NCBI GenBank assembly: GCA_946478975.1
Contig: CAMLEO010000153.1
Location: 1 to 16,036 of the forward strand
Length of the DNA stretch: 16,036 nt
Source of the DNA: an uncultured Steroidobacter sp.
GTDB lineage: Bacteria; Pseudomonadota; Gammaproteobacteria; Steroidobacterales; Steroidobacteraceae
Reading direction: 5' to 3'
Shown: positions 7,136 through 14,131 of the stretch, in pieces
How positions within the stretch are numbered: position 1 is the stretch's first letter
How the letters are laid out: each line of letters opens with the position of its first letter
Notes under the pieces: model-generated
Told to the model about the DNA's origin: nothing
What the model saw: only the letters and a program-made list of their open reading frames with translations
Databases searched by the model: none
Position numbers and translations under genes: made by a program

Positions 7136-8337
7136 CGCGGCGCTCCCTGCTCCGTCGACACCGGCGCTGCGAGGAACGGAAAGTGGTCGACGGAATGTTC
7201 CTGATCGTCGCGATCCACGCCGTCTTCGAAGCCGCTGGTCGTGCCGTTCACCAGCACCGCTCGATACACATCCACCGCATCGACCAGCGGGGTCCGGCCG
7301 CCGCAATCTTTGCTCGGTGTTTTCTTTCCTGGCCCGTTCGCCAGCTCGACGGCGAAGAACTCGCGGCACTGGCCGTACTGACTGTCGATCCACAAGCGAT
7401 CGTCAGCCATCACTTCCGCCAGCTTGCGATAGCGATCGGCCGGCGGTGCATTCACATCGGCTAGCCATTGATTGCCGCAAACTGCGTCGAAGCTGTCGTA
7501 CAGCGCCAGGCCCTTTTCGATTTCCGGAACGAAGGCCTGCGCCGTCGCCGGCGTTGCCAGGTTGTAACGTTCCTTGAGATCGTCGGCGACCTCTTCCGGA
7601 CCGAGCGTCGCCAGCAATGCGTTGGTGGTCAGCGGCCGTCCCATGCGATCGAGTTGTTTGTTCGAATCGGCAGTCGCGGCCCACACGCCCAACAGCTTTC
7701 CGCCGCGCGCGACAACTTTTGTATCAATCGAAATCACCAGCGCCGACGATTGCCAGCCGGCCAGGAAGTTCGTGCCCGGACCGCCGTTGGTGCTGCGCCA
7801 TTCCTGCTTGATCTTCTGTGAGATGTCGCTGGTGAATTGCGGGCAGCTGGCGGCGTCGCGAGTCGTGCCGTTCGCCAAAGCGGCCGCGGCGACGTTGTAC
7901 GCCGCTCGCGGACCTCGGACATTGTTGAAGAACGGATCGTCGCGCGGCCCGGCGAACACCTTGAAGTGATGTTTCGCGCTGTCGAGACCGGCGACCGTGC
8001 TCGCATCCCCGGTGGCACGATCGATATCGCCGGCCTTGCAGTCGGCGGCTTGCGCGGCGTTGAAACGACACTCGATGGTCACTGTCTCCGTCGTCTCGCC
8101 GAAGCGCTTGCCGCTGTCGACGTGAAAGACGTAGCTCAGCTGATCCGAGAACCTGCGGCCGACGATCGTCATCACCAGGTTCAAATGCCGCGTATCGGAT
8201 GACATCCAGGCAAACACGTCGCCGATGTCGGCACGGGGCTCGGCAATGACGGTCGGAGTGTCGAGATGATTGGCCGCGAGCGCCGGGATCGAACCCGTCG
8301 CCGCGGCCAGCGCGATGGCCAAAGGAATTGCACGCAT
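7132..8337 (-). CDS. DUF4331 exported protein
   Basis: A 401-aa protein of the DUF4331 family, which has no established function. A signal peptide (about 1-22) is followed by NHLDTPTVIAEPRADIGDVFAW, here split as NHLDTPTV at 23-30 and ADIGDVFAW at 36-44, the characteristic opening of the family. Later family-like stretches are GPRDDPFFNN near 130-140 and NALLATLGPEE near 240-250. Several cysteines are spread through the mature chain, which fits periplasmic disulfides. No membrane segment follows the signal. The ATG at 8337 lies three bases after the stop of the 50-aa Cys-rich gene, with AAGGG about eleven bases upstream. Its TGA overlaps the ATG of the DUF4198 gene, so these three genes form a tightly coupled operon. 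Confidence 0.88.
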   Translation of the reverse strand: MRAIPLAIALAAATGSIPALAANHLDTPTVIAEPRADIGDVFAWMSSDTRHLNLVMTIVGRRFSDQLSYVFHVDSGKRFGETTETVTIECRFNAAQAADCKAGDIDRATGDASTVAGLDSAKHHFKVFAGPRDDPFFNNVRGPRAAYNVAAAALANGTTRDAASCPQFTSDISQKIKQEWRSTNGGPGTNFLAGWQSSALVISIDTKVVARGGKLLGVWAATADSNKQLDRMGRPLTTNALLATLGPEEVADDLKERYNLATPATAQAFVPEIEKGLALYDSFDAVCGNQWLADVNAPPADRYRKLAEVMADDRLWIDSQYGQCREFFAVELANGPGKKTPSKDCGGRTPLVDAVDVYRAVLVNGTTSGFEDGVDRDDQEHSVDHFPFLAAPVSTEQGAPR

Positions 8338-8340
8338 GGC

Positions 8341-8493
8341 TCAGTGACCCTTGCCCGAAGCGGAGGCGTCCGCTTCCTTGAGCAGCGTCGCGCAATCCTC
8401 GCAACACACATCCACGGCGTTGCCGCCGATGGTTACGGTGATGACTTCGCCTTCCAGCTTGCAGTCGCAGGCCGCACAGGTCTTCTCGATCAC
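8341..8493 (-). CDS. Small Cys-rich, probably metal-binding protein (50 aa)
   Basis: A 50-aa cytoplasmic protein read by hand from a GTG start at 8493-8491 to TGA at 8341. Its sequence begins MIEKTCAACDCKLEGE and has a second cluster VCCEDCATLLKEA. Cysteines sit at residues 6, 9, 11, 30, 31 and 34 (CxxCxC and CCxxC), with a predicted beta-hairpin between them (VITVTIGGNAVDV). This is the layout of a small zinc-ribbon or YHS-like metal-binding unit. An excellent AAGGAG lies six bases before the GTG, and the stop is three bases before the DUF4331 ATG, so it is a real gene and the first of its operon. The metal, and whether it is a chaperone, sensor or store, cannot be told. Confidence 0.85.
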   Translation of the reverse strand: MIEKTCAACDCKLEGEVITVTIGGNAVDVCCEDCATLLKEADASASGKGH

Positions 8494-8560
8494 GGCAGTC
8501 TCCTTCGCGTTACGCCCGTAGCGGGCGAGGCGTAGAAGACCATCCAGCGGCCGCCGCCGC

Positions 8561-8597
8561 TGTCAAAATCTTTAGCGACTTATCTAAAACAGCGACT
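8561..8597 (-). promoter_or_regulatory. Candidate promoter and 17-bp direct-repeat operator of the Cys-rich/DUF4331 operon
   Basis: On the minus strand a perfect TTGACA (8566-8561) lies about 70 bases upstream of the GTG at 8493. No good -10 is found at 16-18 bp spacing (the best is GATGGT), as often seen at activator-dependent promoters. Just upstream are two exact copies of AGTCGCT (plus-strand AGCGACT at 8574-8580 and 8591-8597) starting 17 bp apart in direct orientation. Direct repeats abutting a -35 box are the usual arrangement for AraC-family activators, and such a regulator is encoded right next door. The site is inferred from sequence only. Confidence 0.45.
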
Positions 8598-8631
8598 CGG
8601 GCATCCTGCCACTCGCGCTGTGGCGCAGGCC

Positions 8632-8677
8632 GGAAAAGGCGCGACTTTTCCTGCTGCGCTCGCCGCCTGCGGCGGCG
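8632..8677 (-). terminator. Tandem hairpins after the AraC gene, possible weak terminator
   Basis: Two inverted repeats lie just past the AraC-family stop. One is a 7-bp GC stem with a 3-base loop (8661-8677, arms CGCCGCC and GGCGGCG). The other is a 7-bp stem with a 6-base loop (8632-8651, arms GGAAAAG and CTTTTCC). On the minus strand neither is followed by a proper T-run, so this may be an mRNA end structure or an attenuator rather than a strong intrinsic terminator. Confidence 0.3.
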
Positions 8678-8699
8678 GGCACGTCCATGTGCCTGCGAC

Positions 8700-9548
8700 C
8701 TACCGAAGGTTCAGCGAGCGCTGGAATTGCGCCGGGGTGCGGCCGAAGGCCTGGCGGAACGAGGAGCTGAAATGGCTGTGGCTGGAGAAGCCCAGGTCCA
8801 TGCTCAGCGCGGCGAGATCGGGCGAAGAACTGAGCAATTCGAGCGCCCGCGCCAGCCTCAGGCGTAGCTGATATCGATACAGCGGCGTGCCTTCGAGCTG
8901 CTGAAATACCTGGGTCAAATACACCGGCGACACGCCGATTTCGGCGCCGATGTCGGCGAGCGACCAGCGTCGTGCCAGATCAGTAGACAGCAGCAGTTTC
9001 GTGCGCTCGACCAGCTTGCGTCGGCCCGCACTGGCGGAGAGGTTTTCTTTTCTCTCGCCGATCACGCGACGGATCAGCGTCAACGCGAGCGTTTCCGCTT
9101 CCAGCGGCTCGGCCAGCTTGCGATGCAGGCTATAACGTAACGTGGCGACCAGCGCCTGCGCACGAGGATCGATGCCCAAGTGCTGCTTGCCGAACGCGAG
9201 CACCGAGCCGGGAAGCAGGTACTCTGCCGGCACCAGCTCTCGCAGCCAGTTCTCACCGATCGACAGCGACAAGCATGCATCGCCGCCGTTCACCGGGTGG
9301 CTGATGCGATAGCCCTCCAGCGGGTTGAAGATCATCACCTGATTCGGTTCCGCCACGGCCTCGCTGCGACCGAGGTGGCGAAGGAACACGCCGCGATAAG
9401 GAAACACGAGGTGCGTGCTCTGGGCGCATTCCTCCGGGCTCTTGTACCGACAGCCGCTCCCACAGACCACATCGCGCACCATGACACTCCCCGTGCTGAG
9501 GAGGTCATGGCACACGAGCTCAGGAGCTGTTTGAGTGTCGTTCGACAT
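8700..9548 (-). CDS. AraC-family transcriptional regulator
   Basis: A 282-aa DNA-binding regulator. The C-terminal AraC helix-turn-helix pair spans roughly 183-280: the first HTH around WSLADIGAEIGVSPVYLTQVF (here WSLADIGAEI at 195-204), the second around DLAALSMDLGFSSHSHFSSSF (near 244-264), ending with the family's FGRTPAQFQRS. The N-terminal half resembles a cupin-like sensor domain (VFPYRGVFLRH, MIFNPLEGY). It carries an unusual cysteine cluster: C13, C29, C33 and C41. The start ATG directly follows the TAA of the flotillin gene with no gap, and AAGG in the end of that gene serves as its ribosome binding site, so it is probably translated from the yqiJK-like mRNA. Downstream lies the Cys-rich/DUF4331 operon with a direct repeat at its promoter, a likely target. 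The effector is unknown. Confidence 0.92.
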   Translation of the reverse strand: MSNDTQTAPELVCHDLLSTGSVMVRDVVCGSGCRYKSPEECAQSTHLVFPYRGVFLRHLGRSEAVAEPNQVMIFNPLEGYRISHPVNGGDACLSLSIGENWLRELVPAEYLLPGSVLAFGKQHLGIDPRAQALVATLRYSLHRKLAEPLEAETLALTLIRRVIGERKENLSASAGRRKLVERTKLLLSTDLARRWSLADIGAEIGVSPVYLTQVFQQLEGTPLYRYQLRLRLARALELLSSSPDLAALSMDLGFSSHSHFSSSFRQAFGRTPAQFQRSLNLR

Positions 9549-11222
9549 TTAACCTTGTGCAGGGACCGCCGGCACGCTGGCAACCGCTGCGGCAGGCGCC
9601 GCCACTTTTACCAAGCCGCTCAGTCCGTCACCTGACAATCCAACTTCCTTGATGAGCTGATCCACCACCGGCGCATAGGCGCGATACTTTAACGCCGCAC
9701 CCACCGCTTGTTCGGCGAGATTGCCAGACGAGCCGTTGGGAGCGCCATCGCTCGCGCCGTTGGCCGCGCCGGTATTGAGCCCGTCGACCTGCATGATGCG
9801 AATCGAGTCGATATTCTGCATCGGCTTGACCGCTTCTTCGATGATTTTCGGCAGCGCCTGGATCAACGCCAGCTTTTCCTGCAGCGAGACCTGCGCGCTG
9901 GACAGCGTATTGATGGCTTCGTTGAGCGCACGTTTACCCGCAGCTTCCGCCTCGTAGTTTTCGCGATTCGCCTTCGCCAGCGTGCGGATCGAATCGGCCC
10001 TGGCTTCGGACGCTTCCTTCTCCGCCAACGCAGACACCTTGACGCTGATGGCCTGGCGCTCGGCTTCCTGCGACGCCAGCACCAGCGTCACCTGCTTCTC
10101 ACGTTCAGCTTTGGCCACTTCCTCGGCTGTCTTGACCGCCTGCTCGGATTTGACGGCCTCGGCGAGCGCGTGGTTGGCACTGGCCTGCGCTTTCGATTGC
10201 TCTTCTGACTTCTGCGCCAGCGAAATTGCCTTGTGCTGTTCGGCGAGCTGAGTCGCGCGCTGCTGCTCGATCGACGCGATCTGGACCTCGCGCTCGGCTT
10301 CCACTTCGCGCTGACGCACCGCCTGTTGTTTGGCGACTTCGGCTTCGCGGATCAAACGTTGCGAGGCGATCTTCGCCTCCTCCGCTTCACGCGTTTTCTC
10401 GGCTTGCACCTTCGAAACCGTGGCCGCCTGCTCGGCTTCGCGAGCCGCGACTTCCTGCGACTGCGCGAGCTCGGCGAAGCGCTTCTGGCGATCGATCTCC
10501 AGCTGCAGCTGCTTGGCTTCGAAGTTCTTGCGCGAGATCGCGACCGTCGTGTCCTGCTCGATTTCGTTGCGCTCGCGGTTGCGGCGCTGAGTCTGCTCGG
10601 TCAAGCGCGTGAGACCTTCGGCGTCGAAGGCGTTGTTGGGATCGAAGAACTGCATCGCCGTCTGGTCGATACGAGTGAGCGACACGCTCTCCAGCTCCAG
10701 GCCGTTCTTGAGCAGATCTTCGCTGACCGCGTTCTGCACGCCCTGGATGAAATCCTGGCGCTTGTCGAGCAGCTCCTGCATGGTCATCGAAACAGCGGCG
10801 GCGCGCAGCGCATCGACGAATTTATCTTCTACCAGCTGCGACAGCTGCTCGGGATCGATCGTGCGCTGACCCAATGTTTGTGCGGCATTGGCAATGCCTT
10901 CCTTCGTGGGCACCACGCGCACGAAGAATGCGACCACCACGTCGACACGCATGCGGTCCTTGGTGAACAACGAATCCTTGCCGAAGCGAGTGACTTCGAG
11001 CTTGAGCGTGTTCATGTTCACCAGGATGGTTTCATGAAACACCGGGAACACGATCGCGCCGCCGTCCATCACCACCTTCTGCCCGCCGAGGCCGGTGCGC
11101 ACGAAGGCGCGCTCCTTCGAGGACCGCCGGTACAGCCGCGAAAAAATGATTCCCACCAGCAGCAGCGCAAAAAACGCGATGCCGACCAATATGAGATTGT
11201 CCATCAACAGGTTCGTTGTCAT
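9549..11222 (-). CDS. yqiK: Flotillin-like protein (YqiK type)
   Basis: A 557-aa membrane scaffold protein of the flotillin/SPFH family, matching the length and order of E. coli YqiK. It has one N-terminal membrane segment (about 9-28) followed by a basic RLYRRSSKERAF stretch. The SPFH/band 7 domain covers about 35-200 and includes GGAIVFPVFHE and LTRIDQTAMQFFDPNNAFDAEG. A long Ala/Glu/Gln/Lys-rich coiled coil runs about 205-430, followed by a Gly/Ala-rich tail. Flotillins organise membrane microdomains. The ATG at 11222 has GGGGAG six bases upstream. It lies 45 bp after the yqiJ-like gene, the conserved NfeD-like/flotillin pairing, and is followed without a gap by the AraC gene. The long antisense open frame here comes from the coiled-coil codon bias. 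Confidence 0.93.
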   Translation of the reverse strand: MTTNLLMDNLILVGIAFFALLLVGIIFSRLYRRSSKERAFVRTGLGGQKVVMDGGAIVFPVFHETILVNMNTLKLEVTRFGKDSLFTKDRMRVDVVVAFFVRVVPTKEGIANAAQTLGQRTIDPEQLSQLVEDKFVDALRAAAVSMTMQELLDKRQDFIQGVQNAVSEDLLKNGLELESVSLTRIDQTAMQFFDPNNAFDAEGLTRLTEQTQRRNRERNEIEQDTTVAISRKNFEAKQLQLEIDRQKRFAELAQSQEVAAREAEQAATVSKVQAEKTREAEEAKIASQRLIREAEVAKQQAVRQREVEAEREVQIASIEQQRATQLAEQHKAISLAQKSEEQSKAQASANHALAEAVKSEQAVKTAEEVAKAEREKQVTLVLASQEAERQAISVKVSALAEKEASEARADSIRTLAKANRENYEAEAAGKRALNEAINTLSSAQVSLQEKLALIQALPKIIEEAVKPMQNIDSIRIMQVDGLNTGAANGASDGAPNGSSGNLAEQAVGAALKYRAYAPVVDQLIKEVGLSGDGLSGLVKVAAPAAAVASVPAVPAQG

Positions 11223-11267
11223 CGTTTGCTCCCCAGCAACGGTTGCAGAAAGAATCGACAGTTCTCG

Positions 11268-11897
11268 TCAAACCAGATCCGGCCACGGATTCACGACCGC
11301 TGCGAAGCGGCTGCCGGAAATCTGTTTGGTCAGCAGCACGCGCTCGCCGCTTTGAAAGGTCATGCCTTCGGCTTCGGGCTCGACCATCACATAGATGGCC
11401 TGGCCGTGCTCGTTCGGCACCTTCGCCTGCGCCGGATAACCGGCGCGCGCGGTGCCATTGATGATGGTACCGACGCGGCCGACCAGCGAATCGAAGGACA
11501 CCGCAAACGTTTGGTCTTGGGGAATGAGGCGCGCAAGGCCCGCGCCGAGAATGCGAACGATGGGCAGCGTAGCGAAGAACGCCGCGGGCACGGAGATGAT
11601 GGTCGGCACCCACGCACCGAAGAATCGATGCACGACCATGTTGAGTCCGAAGCCGGTGAGCGCAAAGCCCGCAAGAAACAACACCAGCAGCACCAGCAGC
11701 GGCACGCGGCCGACATACAGCCAGCCGAGCAGCTTGTCGAACGGGCCGTGCACGTCATCCCAGGGATCGGGCAACGCGTGTTGTAACGTTTCGGAAAGAT
11801 TGGCACCGACCACCATCGCCATGCCTTCGACGATGGCGATCAGCAGCATCAATAAAGTGGCCGCGGTGAACGGCCAGGTTTCGGTCGCAAGCAGCAC
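11268..11897 (-). CDS. yqiJ: YqiJ-like inner-membrane protein with NfeD/OB-fold domain
   Basis: A 209-aa integral membrane protein of the YqiJ type, the usual partner of YqiK flotillins. Three hydrophobic segments are seen: about 11-31, 65-88 and 95-120. After them a C-terminal OB-fold-like domain (about 130-209) reads SFDSLVGRVGTIINGTARAG and MTFQSGERVLLTKQISGSR, as in NfeD-related proteins. The start is GTG at 11897, with AAGGGAT about eleven bases upstream; no better ATG is available before the first membrane segment. It is the first gene of the yqiJ-yqiK-araC unit and is divergent from the ABC transporter, with under 190 bp between them. A role in membrane domain organisation with the flotillin is known only by family. 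Confidence 0.88.
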   Translation of the reverse strand: MLLATETWPFTAATLLMLLIAIVEGMAMVVGANLSETLQHALPDPWDDVHGPFDKLLGWLYVGRVPLLVLLVLFLAGFALTGFGLNMVVHRFFGAWVPTIISVPAAFFATLPIVRILGAGLARLIPQDQTFAVSFDSLVGRVGTIINGTARAGYPAQAKVPNEHGQAIYVMVEPEAEGMTFQSGERVLLTKQISGSRFAAVVNPWPDLV

Positions 11898-12084
11898 GTG
11901 CTTGGTAATCCCTTAGAGTTGAGACGATTCGAGTTGCGGCGATTCCTATCGCGACCTCATTCAACTGCGTCAGCAAGTCTGCGTCGAGGCGTTGCCGGCG
12001 AATGGCCACGGGCTGCCGGTCAATCGTGACATGCCCCGCCCGACCGTCGGAACAGCCGAGGGCAAAAGGCGTTTAGCCGCCGAC

Positions 12085-13884
12085 ATGCGCGACGACCTGC
12101 TGCATTTGAAGTATCTGAACTCGGCGATGCGCTTCGCCCTGCCGCACCGGAATGCCATCGTTGCGATCCTGCTGCTCACCATCCTGATGGCCGCCGCCAA
12201 TGCCGCCGAGCCGCTGGTGCTCAAATACATCTTCGATGACCTGAGTGAGCGGGCAGCCTGGCACGTCGTCGCGCAGGGCTTGATAATGCTCACAATTCTG
12301 GCGGTGCTGCGCGAGGTGGCGCGGGGCTTTTCGGATTGGCTCACCTGGCGCACGCGCATCGGTTTGCAGTACGGCCTGCTCGAAGCCACTGTCGGCAAAC
12401 TTCATAACATGCCGCTGCGTATGCAGCGAAGCGAAGGCGTCGGCGCCATCATGACGCGGCTGGATCGAAGCATCCAAGGCTTCGTCGGCGCGGTGACGCA
12501 GATTTTGTTCAACATCGTGCCGTCGATAGTCTTCCTACTCATTTCGATCTGGATCATGTTGCGGCTGGACTTCCGGCTGGCGCTGCTGGTGCTGGTGTTC
12601 GCACCCCTGCCCGCTCTCATCGCCATGCGTGCCGCGCCGGAACAAGTCAACCGCGAGCGAACGCTGCTCGATCAGTGGTCGCGCATCTACTCGCGCTTCA
12701 ACGAAGTGCTGTCGGGAATTCTCATCGTGCGCAGCTTCACCATGGAAGAAATGGAAAAGCAGCGCTTCTTGAAAGATGTCGAAGCCGCCAATCGCACGGT
12801 CGTGCGTGGCGTTGCCACCGATACGGGCTATGGCTCAGCCAGCAACCTGGTGATCGCGATCGCGCGCATCGCCGCCGTCGCGCTCGGCGTTTATTTGATA
12901 ACCCAGGGCGAAATCACTGTCGGCACCCTGGTCGCGTTTCTCGGCTACGTCGGCGGCCTGTTCGGCCCGGTGCAAGGCTTGAGCGGCATCTATCAAACGA
13001 TCAGCAAGGCCTCGGTGTCGCTGGAAGAGATCTTCAAGATTCTGGCCATCCAGGAATACCTGGGCGATTCGCCCGATGCCGAGGAGATCGGCACCGTGCA
13101 CGGCGATGTGACTTTTCGCAACGTGCACTTTCGCTATGAGCAGAGCGGCCGGCCGCTGTTGAACGGCGTCGATCTGGACGTGAAAGCCGGCCAGACGCTC
13201 GCGATCGTCGGACCGAGCGGCTCCGGCAAAACCACGCTGATGGCGCTGCTGATGCGCTTCTACGATCCGCAGCAAGGCACGATCCTGCTCGACGGCCGCG
13301 AGCTGCAGACGCTGAAACAAAGCTCGATCCGTCGCAACATCGGCGTCGTGCTGCAGGACCCGCTGCTGTTCAACGATTCCATTCGCGCCAATATTTCCTA
13401 TTCGCGGCCGACTGCAACCATGGCCGAAGTCGAAGCCGCCGCGCGCGCCGCGAACGCTCACGAGCTCATCATGCGTCTGCCGGAAGGTTATAACAGCCTG
13501 GTCGGCGAGCGTGGCGGCTTGCTCTCGGCCGGCGAGCGACAGCGCATCACCATTGCTCGCGCGTTGCTGAAGAACCCGCCGATCCTGGTGCTGGACGAAG
13601 CAACGTCATCGCTGGATGCGGAGTCCGAAGAAGCGGTGCAAGCAGGTCTGCACGCGCTCATGAAAGGTCGCACCACTTTCATCATCGCCCATCGACTCAC
13701 CACAGTCACAAACGCCGACCGCATCATCGTGCTCAAGGAAGGCCGCGTGATCGAAAGCGGCCGGCACGAAGAACTGATGGCGCAGAAAGGTTATTACGCC
13801 TCGCTCGTGCAACGACAACAACGCGGCCTCATCCCCAACGACGCCGCACCGGAGCCGTCGCTCACGCCGGCCTTTGCGCTGTGA
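12085..13884 (+). CDS. ABC half-transporter, MsbA/multidrug-exporter type
   Basis: A fused membrane-plus-ATPase ABC exporter, about 599 aa from this start, expected to act as a homodimer in the inner membrane. The transmembrane domain (about 15-330) has several hydrophobic segments, for example NAIVAILLLTILMAA and IVFLLISIWIML. The ATPase domain has Walker A GPSGSGKTT (376-384), a VVLQDPLLF Q-loop, signature LSAGE (480-484), Walker B ILVLDEATSSLD (500-511) and H-loop His536; it is complete and should be active. The substrate may be lipid or drug and cannot be told. The start is uncertain: an open frame reaches TTG 11992 and other ATGs are at 12031 and 12127. None has a strong ribosome binding site, and 12085 has AAAGGCG at a long spacing. 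It is divergent from yqiJ. Confidence 0.9.
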   Translation: MRDDLLHLKYLNSAMRFALPHRNAIVAILLLTILMAAANAAEPLVLKYIFDDLSERAAWHVVAQGLIMLTILAVLREVARGFSDWLTWRTRIGLQYGLLEATVGKLHNMPLRMQRSEGVGAIMTRLDRSIQGFVGAVTQILFNIVPSIVFLLISIWIMLRLDFRLALLVLVFAPLPALIAMRAAPEQVNRERTLLDQWSRIYSRFNEVLSGILIVRSFTMEEMEKQRFLKDVEAANRTVVRGVATDTGYGSASNLVIAIARIAAVALGVYLITQGEITVGTLVAFLGYVGGLFGPVQGLSGIYQTISKASVSLEEIFKILAIQEYLGDSPDAEEIGTVHGDVTFRNVHFRYEQSGRPLLNGVDLDVKAGQTLAIVGPSGSGKTTLMALLMRFYDPQQGTILLDGRELQTLKQSSIRRNIGVVLQDPLLFNDSIRANISYSRPTATMAEVEAAARAANAHELIMRLPEGYNSLVGERGGLLSAGERQRITIARALLKNPPILVLDEATSSLDAESEEAVQAGLHALMKGRTTFIIAHRLTTVTNADRIIVLKEGRVIESGRHEELMAQKGYYASLVQRQQRGLIPNDAAPEPSLTPAFAL

Positions 13885-13898
13885 CGGGAGTCTGTAAT

Positions 13899-14026
13899 TG
13901 GTACGCACGATAGTACCTCTTAAATACCACCCGCCAGTAGCCACAAACGCATCCGAGGCAGCCTGCTTTGCATGTGGCTTGGATTTTTAATGCGACTGGT
14001 ACTATATTGGCCCCATGTGGTACCAC
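13899..14026 (+). promoter_or_regulatory. Chitinase promoter region with repeated GGTAC operator half-sites
   Basis: The 247-bp gap before the chitinase gene contains several GGTA(C) half-sites. GGTAC (13900-13904) and GTACC (13913-13917) form an inverted repeat with an 8-base spacer. TACCAC is at 13925-13930, TGGTAC at 13997-14002, and a perfect palindrome GTGGTACCAC at 14017-14026. The last two GGTAC cores are 21 bp apart, two helix turns. A possible promoter is TTGGAT (13979-13984), 18 bp, TATATT (14003-14008), which would put the start of transcription at the palindrome. That geometry suits a repressor. The regulator is not in the window. Confidence 0.5.
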
Positions 14027-14131
14027 TCCACCCAGGCGGCATCAGACCGCGGGTGACCGCACATTTTCTTCCGGGACAGTGACGTCTTTTCTTTATCAAG
14101 GCTCGGAGCCATCTTTACGGAGGAAGTTGCA

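Noticed and set aside
7136..7393. 86-residue N-terminal extension of the DUF4198 frame
   Set aside because: It lies inside the DUF4331 gene, while the ATG at 7135 overlaps the DUF4331 stop and starts a clear signal peptide.
10233..11786. 517-aa plus-strand open frame
   Set aside because: It is antisense to the flotillin and yqiJ-like genes. The long stop-free run is explained by the coiled-coil codon bias, and the protein is His/Arg-rich without a domain.
11992..12084. Longer N-terminus for the ABC transporter from a TTG at 11992
   Set aside because: The extra 31 residues are not transporter-like and no ribosome binding site precedes the TTG; an internal ATG is preferred, although the exact one is uncertain.
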